This document shows, piece by piece, positions 33,729 to 40,904 of a stretch of 64,000 nucleotides of DNA (position 1 is the first letter of the stretch; every line of letters starts with the position of its first letter). This stretch comes from Empedobacter brevis_A. Its GTDB lineage: Bacteria > Bacteroidota > Bacteroidia > Flavobacteriales > Weeksellaceae. The stretch covers positions 310,001-374,000 of the forward strand of contig NZ_CBCPHV010000003.1 in NCBI RefSeq assembly GCF_965118635.1, read 5' to 3'. The position numbers were made by a program, and so were the translations under genes. The notes beneath the pieces were generated by a model. It was not told the origin of the DNA, made no database searches, and saw only the letters and a program-made list of their open reading frames with translations.

Positions 33729-34394
33729 TTATTTACGAGGTAATAAAACTTCGTCAATCATTCCGTATTCTTTTGCTTCTTGAGATGTCATCCAGTAATC
33801 TCGTTCACCATCTTTTTCAATTTGTTCGAAAGTTTGACCTGAATGAGTTGCAAGAATATCATATAATTCTTTTTTCAATTTCAAGATTTCCTTCAATGTA
33901 ATTTCCATATCAGTTGCTTGTCCTTGAGCACCTCCTAAAGGTTGGTGAATCATTACGCGTGAATGTTTAAGCGCTGAACGTTTTCCTTCTGCACCTGCAC
34001 ATAATAAAACTGCTCCCATAGAAGCTGCCATTCCTGTACAAATTGTTGCAACGTCTGGTTTTACTAACTGCATAGTATCGTAAATCCCTAATCCAGCATA
34101 AACACCACCACCTGGCGAGTTTACATAAATTTGAATGTCTTTTGTAGCATCAACACTTTCTAAGAACAATAATTGCGCTTGAATAATATTCGCAATTTGA
34201 TCATCGATTCCTGTTCCTAAAAAGATGATTCTATCCATCATTAATCGAGAGAAAACGTCCATTTGTGCAACGTTCAATTTTCTTTCTTCAACGATGTAAG
34301 GCGTTGTATTTTGAATATAACTCTCCATATGTAAAGAGCTAATTCCTTTGTCTAACAACGCATATTTTTTAAATTCTTCTCCTACGTTTTTCAT
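33729..34394 (-). CDS. clpP: ATP-dependent Clp protease proteolytic subunit ClpP
   Basis: A 221-residue serine peptidase that forms the double-heptamer chamber. The catalytic triad is Ser125 (GMAASMGA), His150 (RVMIHQPLGG) and Asp199 (GERDYWM). The length fits the flavobacterial type, with an N-terminal extension of about 25 residues that may be processed. It lies 50 bp after tig on the same strand, so nascent-chain folding and degradation are co-expressed. clpX is further downstream under its own promoter. Confidence 0.97.
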   Translation of the reverse strand: MKNVGEEFKKYALLDKGISSLHMESYIQNTTPYIVEERKLNVAQMDVFSRLMMDRIIFLGTGIDDQIANIIQAQLLFLESVDATKDIQIYVNSPGGGVYAGLGIYDTMQLVKPDVATICTGMAASMGAVLLCAGAEGKRSALKHSRVMIHQPLGGAQGQATDMEITLKEILKLKKELYDILATHSGQTFEQIEKDGERDYWMTSQEAKEYGMIDEVLLPRK

Positions 34395-34444
34395 TATTAA
34401 ATTTAGATTTTAAATGAAAGGTATAAAGAATTTTTTAGAAGTGA

Positions 34445-35764
34445 TTAAGCTTCTGCTAATTCTTTATTTTTTTCAGTAATAATGTCAACAAACTCGTCAA
34501 ATGTTACTTCTTTTTCATTCAATTTTACATTGTTTTTGAAAATGTCTAACATTTTGTCTGTAAACACTTGGTATGATAAACGGTTGTATTCTTCTTGATT
34601 TTGTAAAGCAGACATTGCAATTTGTTGTAATGTTTCTTCTGGAATAGAATTTTGACCGTACATTTTTAATTGATCTTTGATTGCAGCAAAAGCAGCTTCT
34701 TTTACTTCTTCAGCATTTACTTCTACATTGTTTGCTTCAGCAATTTTAGCTTCGATTAATTGGTAACGTAAACCTTTGTCCATTTTAGCCAATTCTTCTT
34801 TAGCTTGCTCTTCAGAAGTTACATTTTCGTTAGAAGTGATTAACCATTTAGTTAAAAATTCTGTTGGTAAATCAAATTGAACTGTATCTAATAATTTTGA
34901 TACAACATCATTGATAATTTGTTTGTCAGATTCTTTGTTGTACATGTTTTCTGACTCTTCTTTGATTTTGTTACGGAAAGCTTCTTCTGAATCTACAGCT
35001 CCTTCTCCATAAACTTTATCAAATAATTCTTGATTAACTTCTGCTTTTTCTGCTTTGTTAATTTCTTTGATTGTGTATGTAACGTTTGTTCCTTCTTCAG
35101 AAACTTCTGTATTCAATTGTTGTGCAGCTTCTTCAGCTGTGTCAAAAATATCATTAGAATTTACTTCTACAACATCACCTACTTTTTTCCCGATAAATGC
35201 AGAAGCATCTTTCAATTCTTCTAAACGGATAAATGTTGGTTTAGCTTCTTGTCCTTCTACAGCAGCTTCTACTTTCAATACAGCTTCTGCTTCTGCTTCA
35301 GCTAAAGATTTTAATGATCCAAAACGAGCAGCGAAGTTGTCTACGTATTTTTGAATTTCTTCGTCCGTAACTTTTACTTTGTAGCTTTCAACTTCAACTT
35401 TAGATAAATCAACATCAAATTCTGGAGCTAATCCTAATTCGAAATCAAATGATAATTGATCTGCATTCCAATCAATATCTTTGATAACTGGAACTGGATT
35501 TCCTAAAATTGATAATTTTTCAGTGTTGATATATTCAGATACACTTTTTTGTAAAAGTTCGTTAACTGTATCAAAAATAACAGCTTGTTCGTATTGTTTT
35601 TTTACGAAGCTCATAGGAACTTGTCCTTTACGGAAACCTTTGATGTTAGCTGTTTTTCTGTATTGATTTAATACGTCAACTACTTTTTCTTGATAATCTG
35701 CCTTGTCAACAGTAACAGTTAATACTGCATTTAATTTGTCTGTTGTATTTTTAGTAATATTCAT
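34445..35764 (-). CDS. tig: Trigger factor, ribosome-bound chaperone
   Basis: 439 residues. The N-terminal ribosome-binding domain is clear (KGFRKGQVPMSFVKKQY, near 39-55). The middle FKBP-type domain is divergent and low in the usual aromatic residues, as I recall for Bacteroidota trigger factors, so prolyl isomerase activity is doubtful. The C-terminal chaperone arms are helical and acidic. It heads the operon with clpP and has a -7 box 20-27 bp upstream of its ATG. Confidence 0.92.
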   Translation of the reverse strand: MNITKNTTDKLNAVLTVTVDKADYQEKVVDVLNQYRKTANIKGFRKGQVPMSFVKKQYEQAVIFDTVNELLQKSVSEYINTEKLSILGNPVPVIKDIDWNADQLSFDFELGLAPEFDVDLSKVEVESYKVKVTDEEIQKYVDNFAARFGSLKSLAEAEAEAVLKVEAAVEGQEAKPTFIRLEELKDASAFIGKKVGDVVEVNSNDIFDTAEEAAQQLNTEVSEEGTNVTYTIKEINKAEKAEVNQELFDKVYGEGAVDSEEAFRNKIKEESENMYNKESDKQIINDVVSKLLDTVQFDLPTEFLTKWLITSNENVTSEEQAKEELAKMDKGLRYQLIEAKIAEANNVEVNAEEVKEAAFAAIKDQLKMYGQNSIPEETLQQIAMSALQNQEEYNRLSYQVFTDKMLDIFKNNVKLNEKEVTFDEFVDIITEKNKELAEA

Positions 35765-35783
35765 CTACCTTAAATTTGGAGTG

Positions 35784-35791
35784 CAAATGTA
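35784..35791 (-). promoter_or_regulatory. -7 box of tig
   Basis: TACATTTG on the minus strand, 20 bp before the ATG at 35764. No TTG at the -33 position. Confidence 0.5.
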
Positions 35792-35872
35792 TAAATTATT
35801 AATGATTTTTAATAGTAAAAAGTAATATTACAATCAATTCATTCACTATAAATTAACAATTAGAATAGAATC

Positions 35873-35890
35873 TTCTCAAATAGTTGAGAA
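35873..35890. other. Small hairpin in the tig-accC intergenic region
   Basis: A perfect 7-bp stem (35873-35879 with 35884-35890) with an ATAG loop and no T-run directly after. Role unknown; it could be part of a tig upstream regulatory region. The rest of 35792-35990 shows nothing else. Confidence 0.3.
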
Positions 35891-35991
35891 TTTGATTTTA
35901 GATCTAATGATGAAAATGATTGTGTATTATTTTTGGGTTTGTTGTTTTCAACAATTAAGCCATTTGGTTATGAATGACATTATGACATAAT

Positions 35992-36025
35992 AAAAAATGC
36001 TAAAACATATGTTTTAGCATTTTTT
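35992..36025 (-). terminator. Terminator of accBC
   Basis: A 34-bp perfect palindrome with A/T-run ends, just past the accC stop (minus strand). Confidence 0.85.
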
Positions 36026-36046
36026 ATAGTTGAAATATTTAATTTC

Positions 36047-37411
36047 TTATAATTCTGAATAATTTGCGTAAGATTCGTCAAAAACAAAATCTTCCATAAA
36101 TTTAGTTGTGTAATTACCTGCGATAAAATCTGGGTGATCCATCAACTGTAAATGGAATGGGATTGTTGTTTTGATTCCTTCGATATAGAATTCTCCTAAT
36201 GCACGTTTCATTTTGCTAATTGCTTCTTCACGAGTTTGTGCAGTAACAATTAATTTAGCAATCATAGAATCGTAGTTTGGTGGAATTGTATAACCAGCAT
36301 AAACGTGTGTATCTACACGAACACCATTACCACCAGGGATATTAATATTTGTAATTTTTCCTGGAGAAGGGCGGAAGTCATTATATGGATCTTCTGCGTT
36401 GATACGACATTCAATAGAATGTCCTTGTGGGAAATAATCTTTACCTGAAATAGGATGACCAGCAGCTAACATGATTTGTTCGCGAACTAAATCAAAACCT
36501 GTTACTTGTTCTGTAATTGGGTGTTCTACTTGAATACGAGTGTTCATCTCCATAAAGTAGAAATCTCCGTGTTTATCCACTAAGAACTCAATAGTACCAA
36601 CACCTTCGTAACCGATATATTCACAAGCCTTAACAGCAGCATCTCCCATACGTTGACGTAATTCATCAGTCATAATTGGAGAAGGTGTTTCTTCAGCTAA
36701 CTTTTGATTACGACGTTGAATAGAACAATCGCGTTCAGATAAGTGACAAGCTTTTCCGTTTTGATCACTTGCTACTTGTATCTCGATATGACGTGGCTCT
36801 TCGATTAATTTTTCCATGTACATTCCGTCGTTACCGAAAGCTGCAGCAGCTTCTGTACGAGCAGATTCCCATGCATGTAATAAATCTTCTTCTTTCCAGA
36901 TAGCACGCATACCTTTACCACCACCTCCGGCAGTAGCTTTAATCATTACAGGGTATTTAATTTCGCGAGCAACTTCTAAAGCTTGTTCATAGCTTTCTAA
37001 TAATCCGTCTGATCCTGGAACAACAGGAACACCTGCTTCTTTCATTGTGGCTTTAGCATTCGCTTTATCTCCCATACGGTCGATATTATCTGCTGGCGCA
37101 CCAATGAATTTAATTCCGTTTGATTGACAGATTTTAGAAAAAGTTGAATTTTCAGATAAGAATCCATAACCTGGGTGAATAGCATCCGCATCAGTAATTT
37201 CTGCTGCTGCGATGATGTTAGCCATTTTTAGGTATGAATCTTTACTTGGAGCAGGACCAATACATACCGCTTCGTCTGCGAAACGAACATGTAATGATGT
37301 TTCATCTGCTGTAGAGTAAACAGCAACCGTTTTGATTCCCATTTCTTTTGCAGTACGTATAATACGCATTGCAATTTCACCTCTATTAGCGATTAATATC
37401 TTTTTAAACAT
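36047..37411 (-). CDS. accC: Acetyl-CoA carboxylase, biotin carboxylase subunit
   Basis: A 454-residue ATP-grasp enzyme that carboxylates biotin on AccB using bicarbonate and ATP, the first step of fatty-acid synthesis. It has the N-terminal NRGEIAMRIIRTAKEMG, the glycine-rich ATP loop KATAGGGGKGMR, HIEIQV, the EMNTRIQVEHPITEQVTG catalytic block and the C-terminal biotin carboxylase fold. The length is standard (about 450). It follows accB by 23 bp. The pyruvate- and propionyl-carboxylase-specific extra domains are absent, so accC fits best. Confidence 0.95.
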   Translation of the reverse strand: MFKKILIANRGEIAMRIIRTAKEMGIKTVAVYSTADETSLHVRFADEAVCIGPAPSKDSYLKMANIIAAAEITDADAIHPGYGFLSENSTFSKICQSNGIKFIGAPADNIDRMGDKANAKATMKEAGVPVVPGSDGLLESYEQALEVAREIKYPVMIKATAGGGGKGMRAIWKEEDLLHAWESARTEAAAAFGNDGMYMEKLIEEPRHIEIQVASDQNGKACHLSERDCSIQRRNQKLAEETPSPIMTDELRQRMGDAAVKACEYIGYEGVGTIEFLVDKHGDFYFMEMNTRIQVEHPITEQVTGFDLVREQIMLAAGHPISGKDYFPQGHSIECRINAEDPYNDFRPSPGKITNINIPGGNGVRVDTHVYAGYTIPPNYDSMIAKLIVTAQTREEAISKMKRALGEFYIEGIKTTIPFHLQLMDHPDFIAGNYTTKFMEDFVFDESYANYSEL

Positions 37412-37434
37412 AGTTTTCTAATCTAAAAAATAAA

Positions 37435-37917
37435 TTAAGCTGGATCAACTAAGAATAATGGTTGATCGTACTCAACAGGACTAGCGTCATCAACTAAAAT
37501 TTTAACGATTTTTCCTGAAACTTCTGATTCAATTTCATTGAATAATTTCATCGCTTCAACAATACATAATACTTTTCCTGGAGCAATAGAATCACCTACA
37601 CTTATGAAAGGTTCTTTACCTGGACCTGCAGAACGGTAAAAAGTTCCAATCATAGGAGATTTTACTGTGATTAAATTACTGATTTCTTCTTCTGATTGAG
37701 TTGTAGAGTTATTTGCTGGTTCAGCAGCTAAAGTTTGTGGCGCTGAAGCTTGTGCTACAGGAGCTTGAGGTACATAAAATTGTTGAGACGCAACTTGTGC
37801 AGGTACGCTAGCTAAAGTTTTGATTTTGATCTCGATGTCATCTTGTTTGATGCTCACTTCAGCAACTTCTGCTTTTGATACGAATCTAATTAAATTTTGA
37901 ATGTCTTTAATGTCCAT
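37435..37917 (-). CDS. accB: Acetyl-CoA carboxylase biotin carboxyl carrier protein
   Basis: 160 residues. An N-terminal helical segment (1-35) is followed by an Ala/Pro/Gln-rich linker (38-75) and a biotinyl domain (82-160) with VEAMKLFNEIE, where Lys124 carries biotin. It shuttles carboxyl groups from AccC to the transferase. It is the first gene of accBC, with a -7 box at 37969-37976. Directly upstream lies the rpmF terminator; no fabH is found between rpmF and accB. Confidence 0.95.
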   Translation of the reverse strand: MDIKDIQNLIRFVSKAEVAEVSIKQDDIEIKIKTLASVPAQVASQQFYVPQAPVAQASAPQTLAAEPANNSTTQSEEEISNLITVKSPMIGTFYRSAGPGKEPFISVGDSIAPGKVLCIVEAMKLFNEIESEVSGKIVKILVDDASPVEYDQPLFLVDPA

Positions 37918-37968
37918 ATAATGCGGTTTTTATTTGACCTTTTATGTTTGTTTTTTATAAAACGATTT

Positions 37969-37976
37969 CAAAGGTA
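37969..37976 (-). promoter_or_regulatory. -7 box of accBC
   Basis: TACCTTTG on the minus strand, about 52 bp before the ATG at 37917 and just downstream of the rpmF terminator. Confidence 0.5.
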
Positions 37977-37989
37977 TTGAAAAAAAAAT

Positions 37990-38021
37990 AAAAAAAGCTG
38001 TTTCTTTTATAGAAACAGCTT
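37990..38021 (-). terminator. Terminator after rpmF
   Basis: An 11-bp perfect stem (37995-38005 with 38011-38021) with a TTTAT loop. On the minus strand it is followed by a T-run. It separates rpmF from accBC. Confidence 0.8.
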
Positions 38022-38042
38022 CAAAATCTTTGTAAGATTATA

Positions 38043-38240
38043 TTATTCAGTAACTTCTTGTACTTTCTCTAATACTACTTTACCTTTGTAGTATAATTTT
38101 CCGTCAGACCAGTGAGCTCTGTGGTATAAGTGTGCTTCACCTGTTGTTTTATCAATTGCTAATTGTGGAGCTTCGATTTTGTAGTGTGTTCTACGTTTAT
38201 CTCTTCTTGTTGACGACTGTCTTCTCTTAGGATGTGCCAT
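38043..38240 (-). CDS. rpmF: 50S ribosomal protein L32
   Basis: 65 residues, of normal size, starting AHPKRRQSSTRRDKRRTHYK after Met. The zinc-binding Cys residues of some L32 proteins are absent (the C- form). It is transcribed after the DUF177 gene, 56 bp apart; this pairing of DUF177 (YceD) with rpmF is conserved across bacteria. Confidence 0.95.
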   Translation of the reverse strand: MAHPKRRQSSTRRDKRRTHYKIEAPQLAIDKTTGEAHLYHRAHWSDGKLYYKGKVVLEKVQEVTE

Positions 38241-38296
38241 ATCTAACTACTTTTTTTTCTTTATTTCTATAATTTATTTTAATATAAAAAAACCAA

Positions 38297-38866
38297 TTAT
38301 GGTTTTAAATCTTTCAATTTTGCCCAACGAGGATCGATGTCATCATCATCATCGTTATTGTTGTCATCATCTTCTTTGTCTTCTAGGTTTTCGTCTATTT
38401 CGTAAATGCTATACTGATCTAACAGTTTTATCATTTCAGAATCGCTCTTACCGTTTAAAACATCGGGATGAATTCGTTTTGTTGGTACTGATAAAATTGC
38501 TAATTCATAAAGAACTTGTGCAACATTGATTTGGTATTCTTCTCTTGGAATAACCCAGATATCAAAATCAGTATCGTCAAACTCGTCGCCAAATTTAACA
38601 ATTAATTCTGCATTATTTGAAATTTCTTGCTGAAACAATTCTCCAGTCAAATCACAAGGGACTGTAATCTGTCCTTTCAAGTTGATTTCTAGCTCAAGCA
38701 TTGTCGATTTTTTATCTAAAATGATTGTTGCAATCAAATTAGGATTTTCAAAATCTTGCTCAATTTCAAATAAATCAAAGAACGATTGTGATAATTCGAA
38801 CGTAAAATCACTCTTACCTAAAGGCAAGCTTGTAAATACAATATTATAATTTTTTAACTTGTCCAT
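38297..38866 (-). CDS. DUF177 (YceD-family) protein
   Basis: 189 residues. The conserved core with FDLFEIEQDF and TVPCDLTGELFQQ (near 28-80) marks the YceD/DUF177 family, whose members accompany rpmF and are linked to 23S rRNA maturation in plants and bacteria. The second Cys of the family Cys pair is not obvious. A very acidic Asp/Asn tail (about 160-178) precedes the conserved DPRWAKLKDLK. First gene of the unit with rpmF; -7 box at 38883-38890. Confidence 0.85.
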   Translation of the reverse strand: MDKLKNYNIVFTSLPLGKSDFTFELSQSFFDLFEIEQDFENPNLIATIILDKKSTMLELEINLKGQITVPCDLTGELFQQEISNNAELIVKFGDEFDDTDFDIWVIPREEYQINVAQVLYELAILSVPTKRIHPDVLNGKSDSEMIKLLDQYSIYEIDENLEDKEDDDNNNDDDDDIDPRWAKLKDLKP

Positions 38867-38882
38867 ACCACAAAAAGGTGTG

Positions 38883-38890
38883 CAAAGATA
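38883..38890 (-). promoter_or_regulatory. -7 box of the DUF177-rpmF unit
   Basis: TATCTTTG on the minus strand, 17 bp before the ATG at 38866. Confidence 0.5.
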
Positions 38891-38938
38891 ATCTAATTTA
38901 TTTAAAATTAATAGCTCTTTGCAACTTATTTTAATTTT

Positions 38939-40012
38939 TTATTCTTTATTATCTCCTTTCTCTAATTTTAGAGGAATGTGCTTTAACACATTTTTAGTTA
39001 ACTCTTGATATTCGTTTCGATTTCTATACAAATCAATTGCAGCGAAAATAGCTTCTTTAAAAGATTCTTCGTTTGCAATTCCTTTTCCTGCAATATCGTA
39101 AGCAACACCATGATCTGGCGAAGTTCGTACATATTTTAGTCCAGCTGTATAATTAACACCTTCGTCGAAACTGATAGTTTTGAATGCGACTAAACCTTGG
39201 TCATGATACATTGCTAAAACGGCATCAAAAACGTTTAGATTATTTGGGTTGAAGAAACTATCTGCCGAATATGGTCCAAAAACTAATTGATCTTCGTTGA
39301 TGCAACGCTCGATAACTGGTGCAATAATTTCTTTTTCCTCCGATCCTAATAATCCATTATCTCCTGCGTGAGGATTAAGTCCAAGAACTGCTATTTTTGG
39401 TTTTTCGATTGCATAATCTTCAATCAAACTTTTATGAATTTGTTGAATTTTTGTATAAACAGATTTTGGATTAATGTTTTTTGCAACATCACGAATCGGA
39501 ATATGTTGTGTAACTAAGCCAACTCGTAATTTCTCAGAAACTAAAAACATCAAAGGATTGCCTCCCCAAACTTCTCCTAAATATTCTGTATGTCCTGGGA
39601 AATGGAATTCTTCGGACTGAATATTGTCTTTGTTGATTGGAGCAGTTACTAAGACATCTGTAAAACCATCTGTTACAGATTGAGCAGCTGCTTTTAAAGA
39701 CTGGTAAGCATGTTCACCAGCTTCTTTGGTTACTTTACCATAATGTACATCAATTTGGTCTTTCCAAAGATTAACCACATTGATTTTTCCATCTACAATT
39801 TGACCTGCATTTTGGATTCCTTGAAAATTGATTCGGTCAAATTTTAAACGATCTTTTTGAAACGATAATAATTTGGTAGAACCAAAAATAACAGGTGTAA
39901 AAAATTCTGTTATTTCTTTTTCTTGTAAGGTTTTTAAGATGATCTCAATTCCGATTCCGTTGTAATCACCAATTGAAATGGCAACTCTAATTTTTCTATC
40001 TTTTTCAGACAT
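38939..40012 (-). CDS. pdxA: 4-hydroxythreonine-4-phosphate dehydrogenase
   Basis: A 357-residue NAD-dependent, metal-dependent dehydrogenase in the DXP-dependent route to pyridoxal phosphate. It shows ISIGDYNGIGIEI near the N-terminus, the metal His in FPGHTEYLG, LNPHAGDNGLLG, MYHDQGLVAFK and the C-terminal RTSPDHGVAYDIAGKG, all family signatures with the three metal-binding His. The length is normal. It is the last gene after lptD-like / ridA / membrane protein, with short gaps of 9-13 bp. Confidence 0.93.
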   Translation of the reverse strand: MSEKDRKIRVAISIGDYNGIGIEIILKTLQEKEITEFFTPVIFGSTKLLSFQKDRLKFDRINFQGIQNAGQIVDGKINVVNLWKDQIDVHYGKVTKEAGEHAYQSLKAAAQSVTDGFTDVLVTAPINKDNIQSEEFHFPGHTEYLGEVWGGNPLMFLVSEKLRVGLVTQHIPIRDVAKNINPKSVYTKIQQIHKSLIEDYAIEKPKIAVLGLNPHAGDNGLLGSEEKEIIAPVIERCINEDQLVFGPYSADSFFNPNNLNVFDAVLAMYHDQGLVAFKTISFDEGVNYTAGLKYVRTSPDHGVAYDIAGKGIANEESFKEAIFAAIDLYRNRNEYQELTKNVLKHIPLKLEKGDNKE

Positions 40013-40021
40013 AATGTTAGT

Positions 40022-40498
40022 TTAATATGATTGGCTGGATGGTTTATGTTTTTTTAAAAACTTCTTGTAAATTAAATCTACAATTAAACCTCCAATCCAT
40101 GATGAAAAGAATAAAACTGGACAGATTGCAATTTCGTACCAAGTTGGATGAGCAGGTGTAATAAGAACATCGCCTAATGCAATAATTAAGACAATGAAAC
40201 CTACAAACATTGTATATGCTTGTTTTGCTCTTTTTACAATAAGTGCTGTTACAACACCACCAACTAAAGCCGCAATTCCACTAATTGCTAGCATTGATCC
40301 AAAAAATTGAACCTCGTATTTTTTTCCTTCTTTATTAGAAAAGTATTTGATAATGTGTCTCCATTCTGGGAAAACTTTATCATCCCAACCTAATCTATTT
40401 GCGTTGTATAGAAGACCAAATTGTATAATAGCGTAGATAACAATTAGTCCTACTACAACAGCAATTGTATTTCTTAATACAGTTTTGTCTTTTAGCAT
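40022..40498 (-). CDS. Four-helix membrane protein, function unknown
   Basis: 158 residues with four clear hydrophobic helices (about 11-28, 65-87, 95-112, 124-145) and a Lys/Ser-rich end. I do not recognise the family; a loose resemblance to DUF4199-type membrane proteins is possible. It is encoded between ridA and pdxA with 9-bp gaps on each side, so it is surely co-transcribed with them. No link to PLP biosynthesis can be shown. Confidence 0.6.
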   Translation of the reverse strand: MLKDKTVLRNTIAVVVGLIVIYAIIQFGLLYNANRLGWDDKVFPEWRHIIKYFSNKEGKKYEVQFFGSMLAISGIAALVGGVVTALIVKRAKQAYTMFVGFIVLIIALGDVLITPAHPTWYEIAICPVLFFSSWIGGLIVDLIYKKFLKKHKPSSQSY

Positions 40499-40507
40499 AA
40501 TATTTTA

Positions 40508-40894
40508 TTAATCTGCAATAGCGATTACAGAAATTTCAACATTTACATCGCGTGGTAAACGTGCAACTTCAACACATTCTCGTGCAGGATAATTTTCGTC
40601 ATTAAAATAAGAAGCATAAACTTCGTTTACAGCATTGAAATCGTTCAAGTCTTTTACGAAAATTGTTGTTTTTACAACTTGATCAATTGTTGTTCCACCA
40701 GTTTCTAAAATTGCAATTATATTTTTCATTACTTGGTGTACTTCGTCTTGAATACCAGTAGTAACTAATTCATTTTTTTCTACATTGAAAGGAATTTGTC
40801 CAGATGTATAAAGAAATCCGTTGTATTTTACTCCTTGTGAATAAGGTCCGATAGCTTGCGGAGCTTTTTCTGTATGAATGATTTGTTTTTTCAT
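40508..40894 (-). CDS. ridA: RidA-family enamine/imine deaminase
   Basis: 128 residues, the usual RidA size. Signature features are the N-terminal APQAIGPYSQGV (near 11-22) with the active-site Tyr, the LYTSGQIPF block, the catalytic Arg in ENYPARECVEVARLP (near 105), and a final Glu in VEISVIAI. It hydrolyses reactive enamines released by PLP enzymes, which suits its place in one operon with pdxA (inference). It lies 10 bp after the lptD-like gene. Confidence 0.93.
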   Translation of the reverse strand: MKKQIIHTEKAPQAIGPYSQGVKYNGFLYTSGQIPFNVEKNELVTTGIQDEVHQVMKNIIAILETGGTTIDQVVKTTIFVKDLNDFNAVNEVYASYFNDENYPARECVEVARLPRDVNVEISVIAIAD

Positions 40895-40904
40895 TTTAAT
40901 ATTT

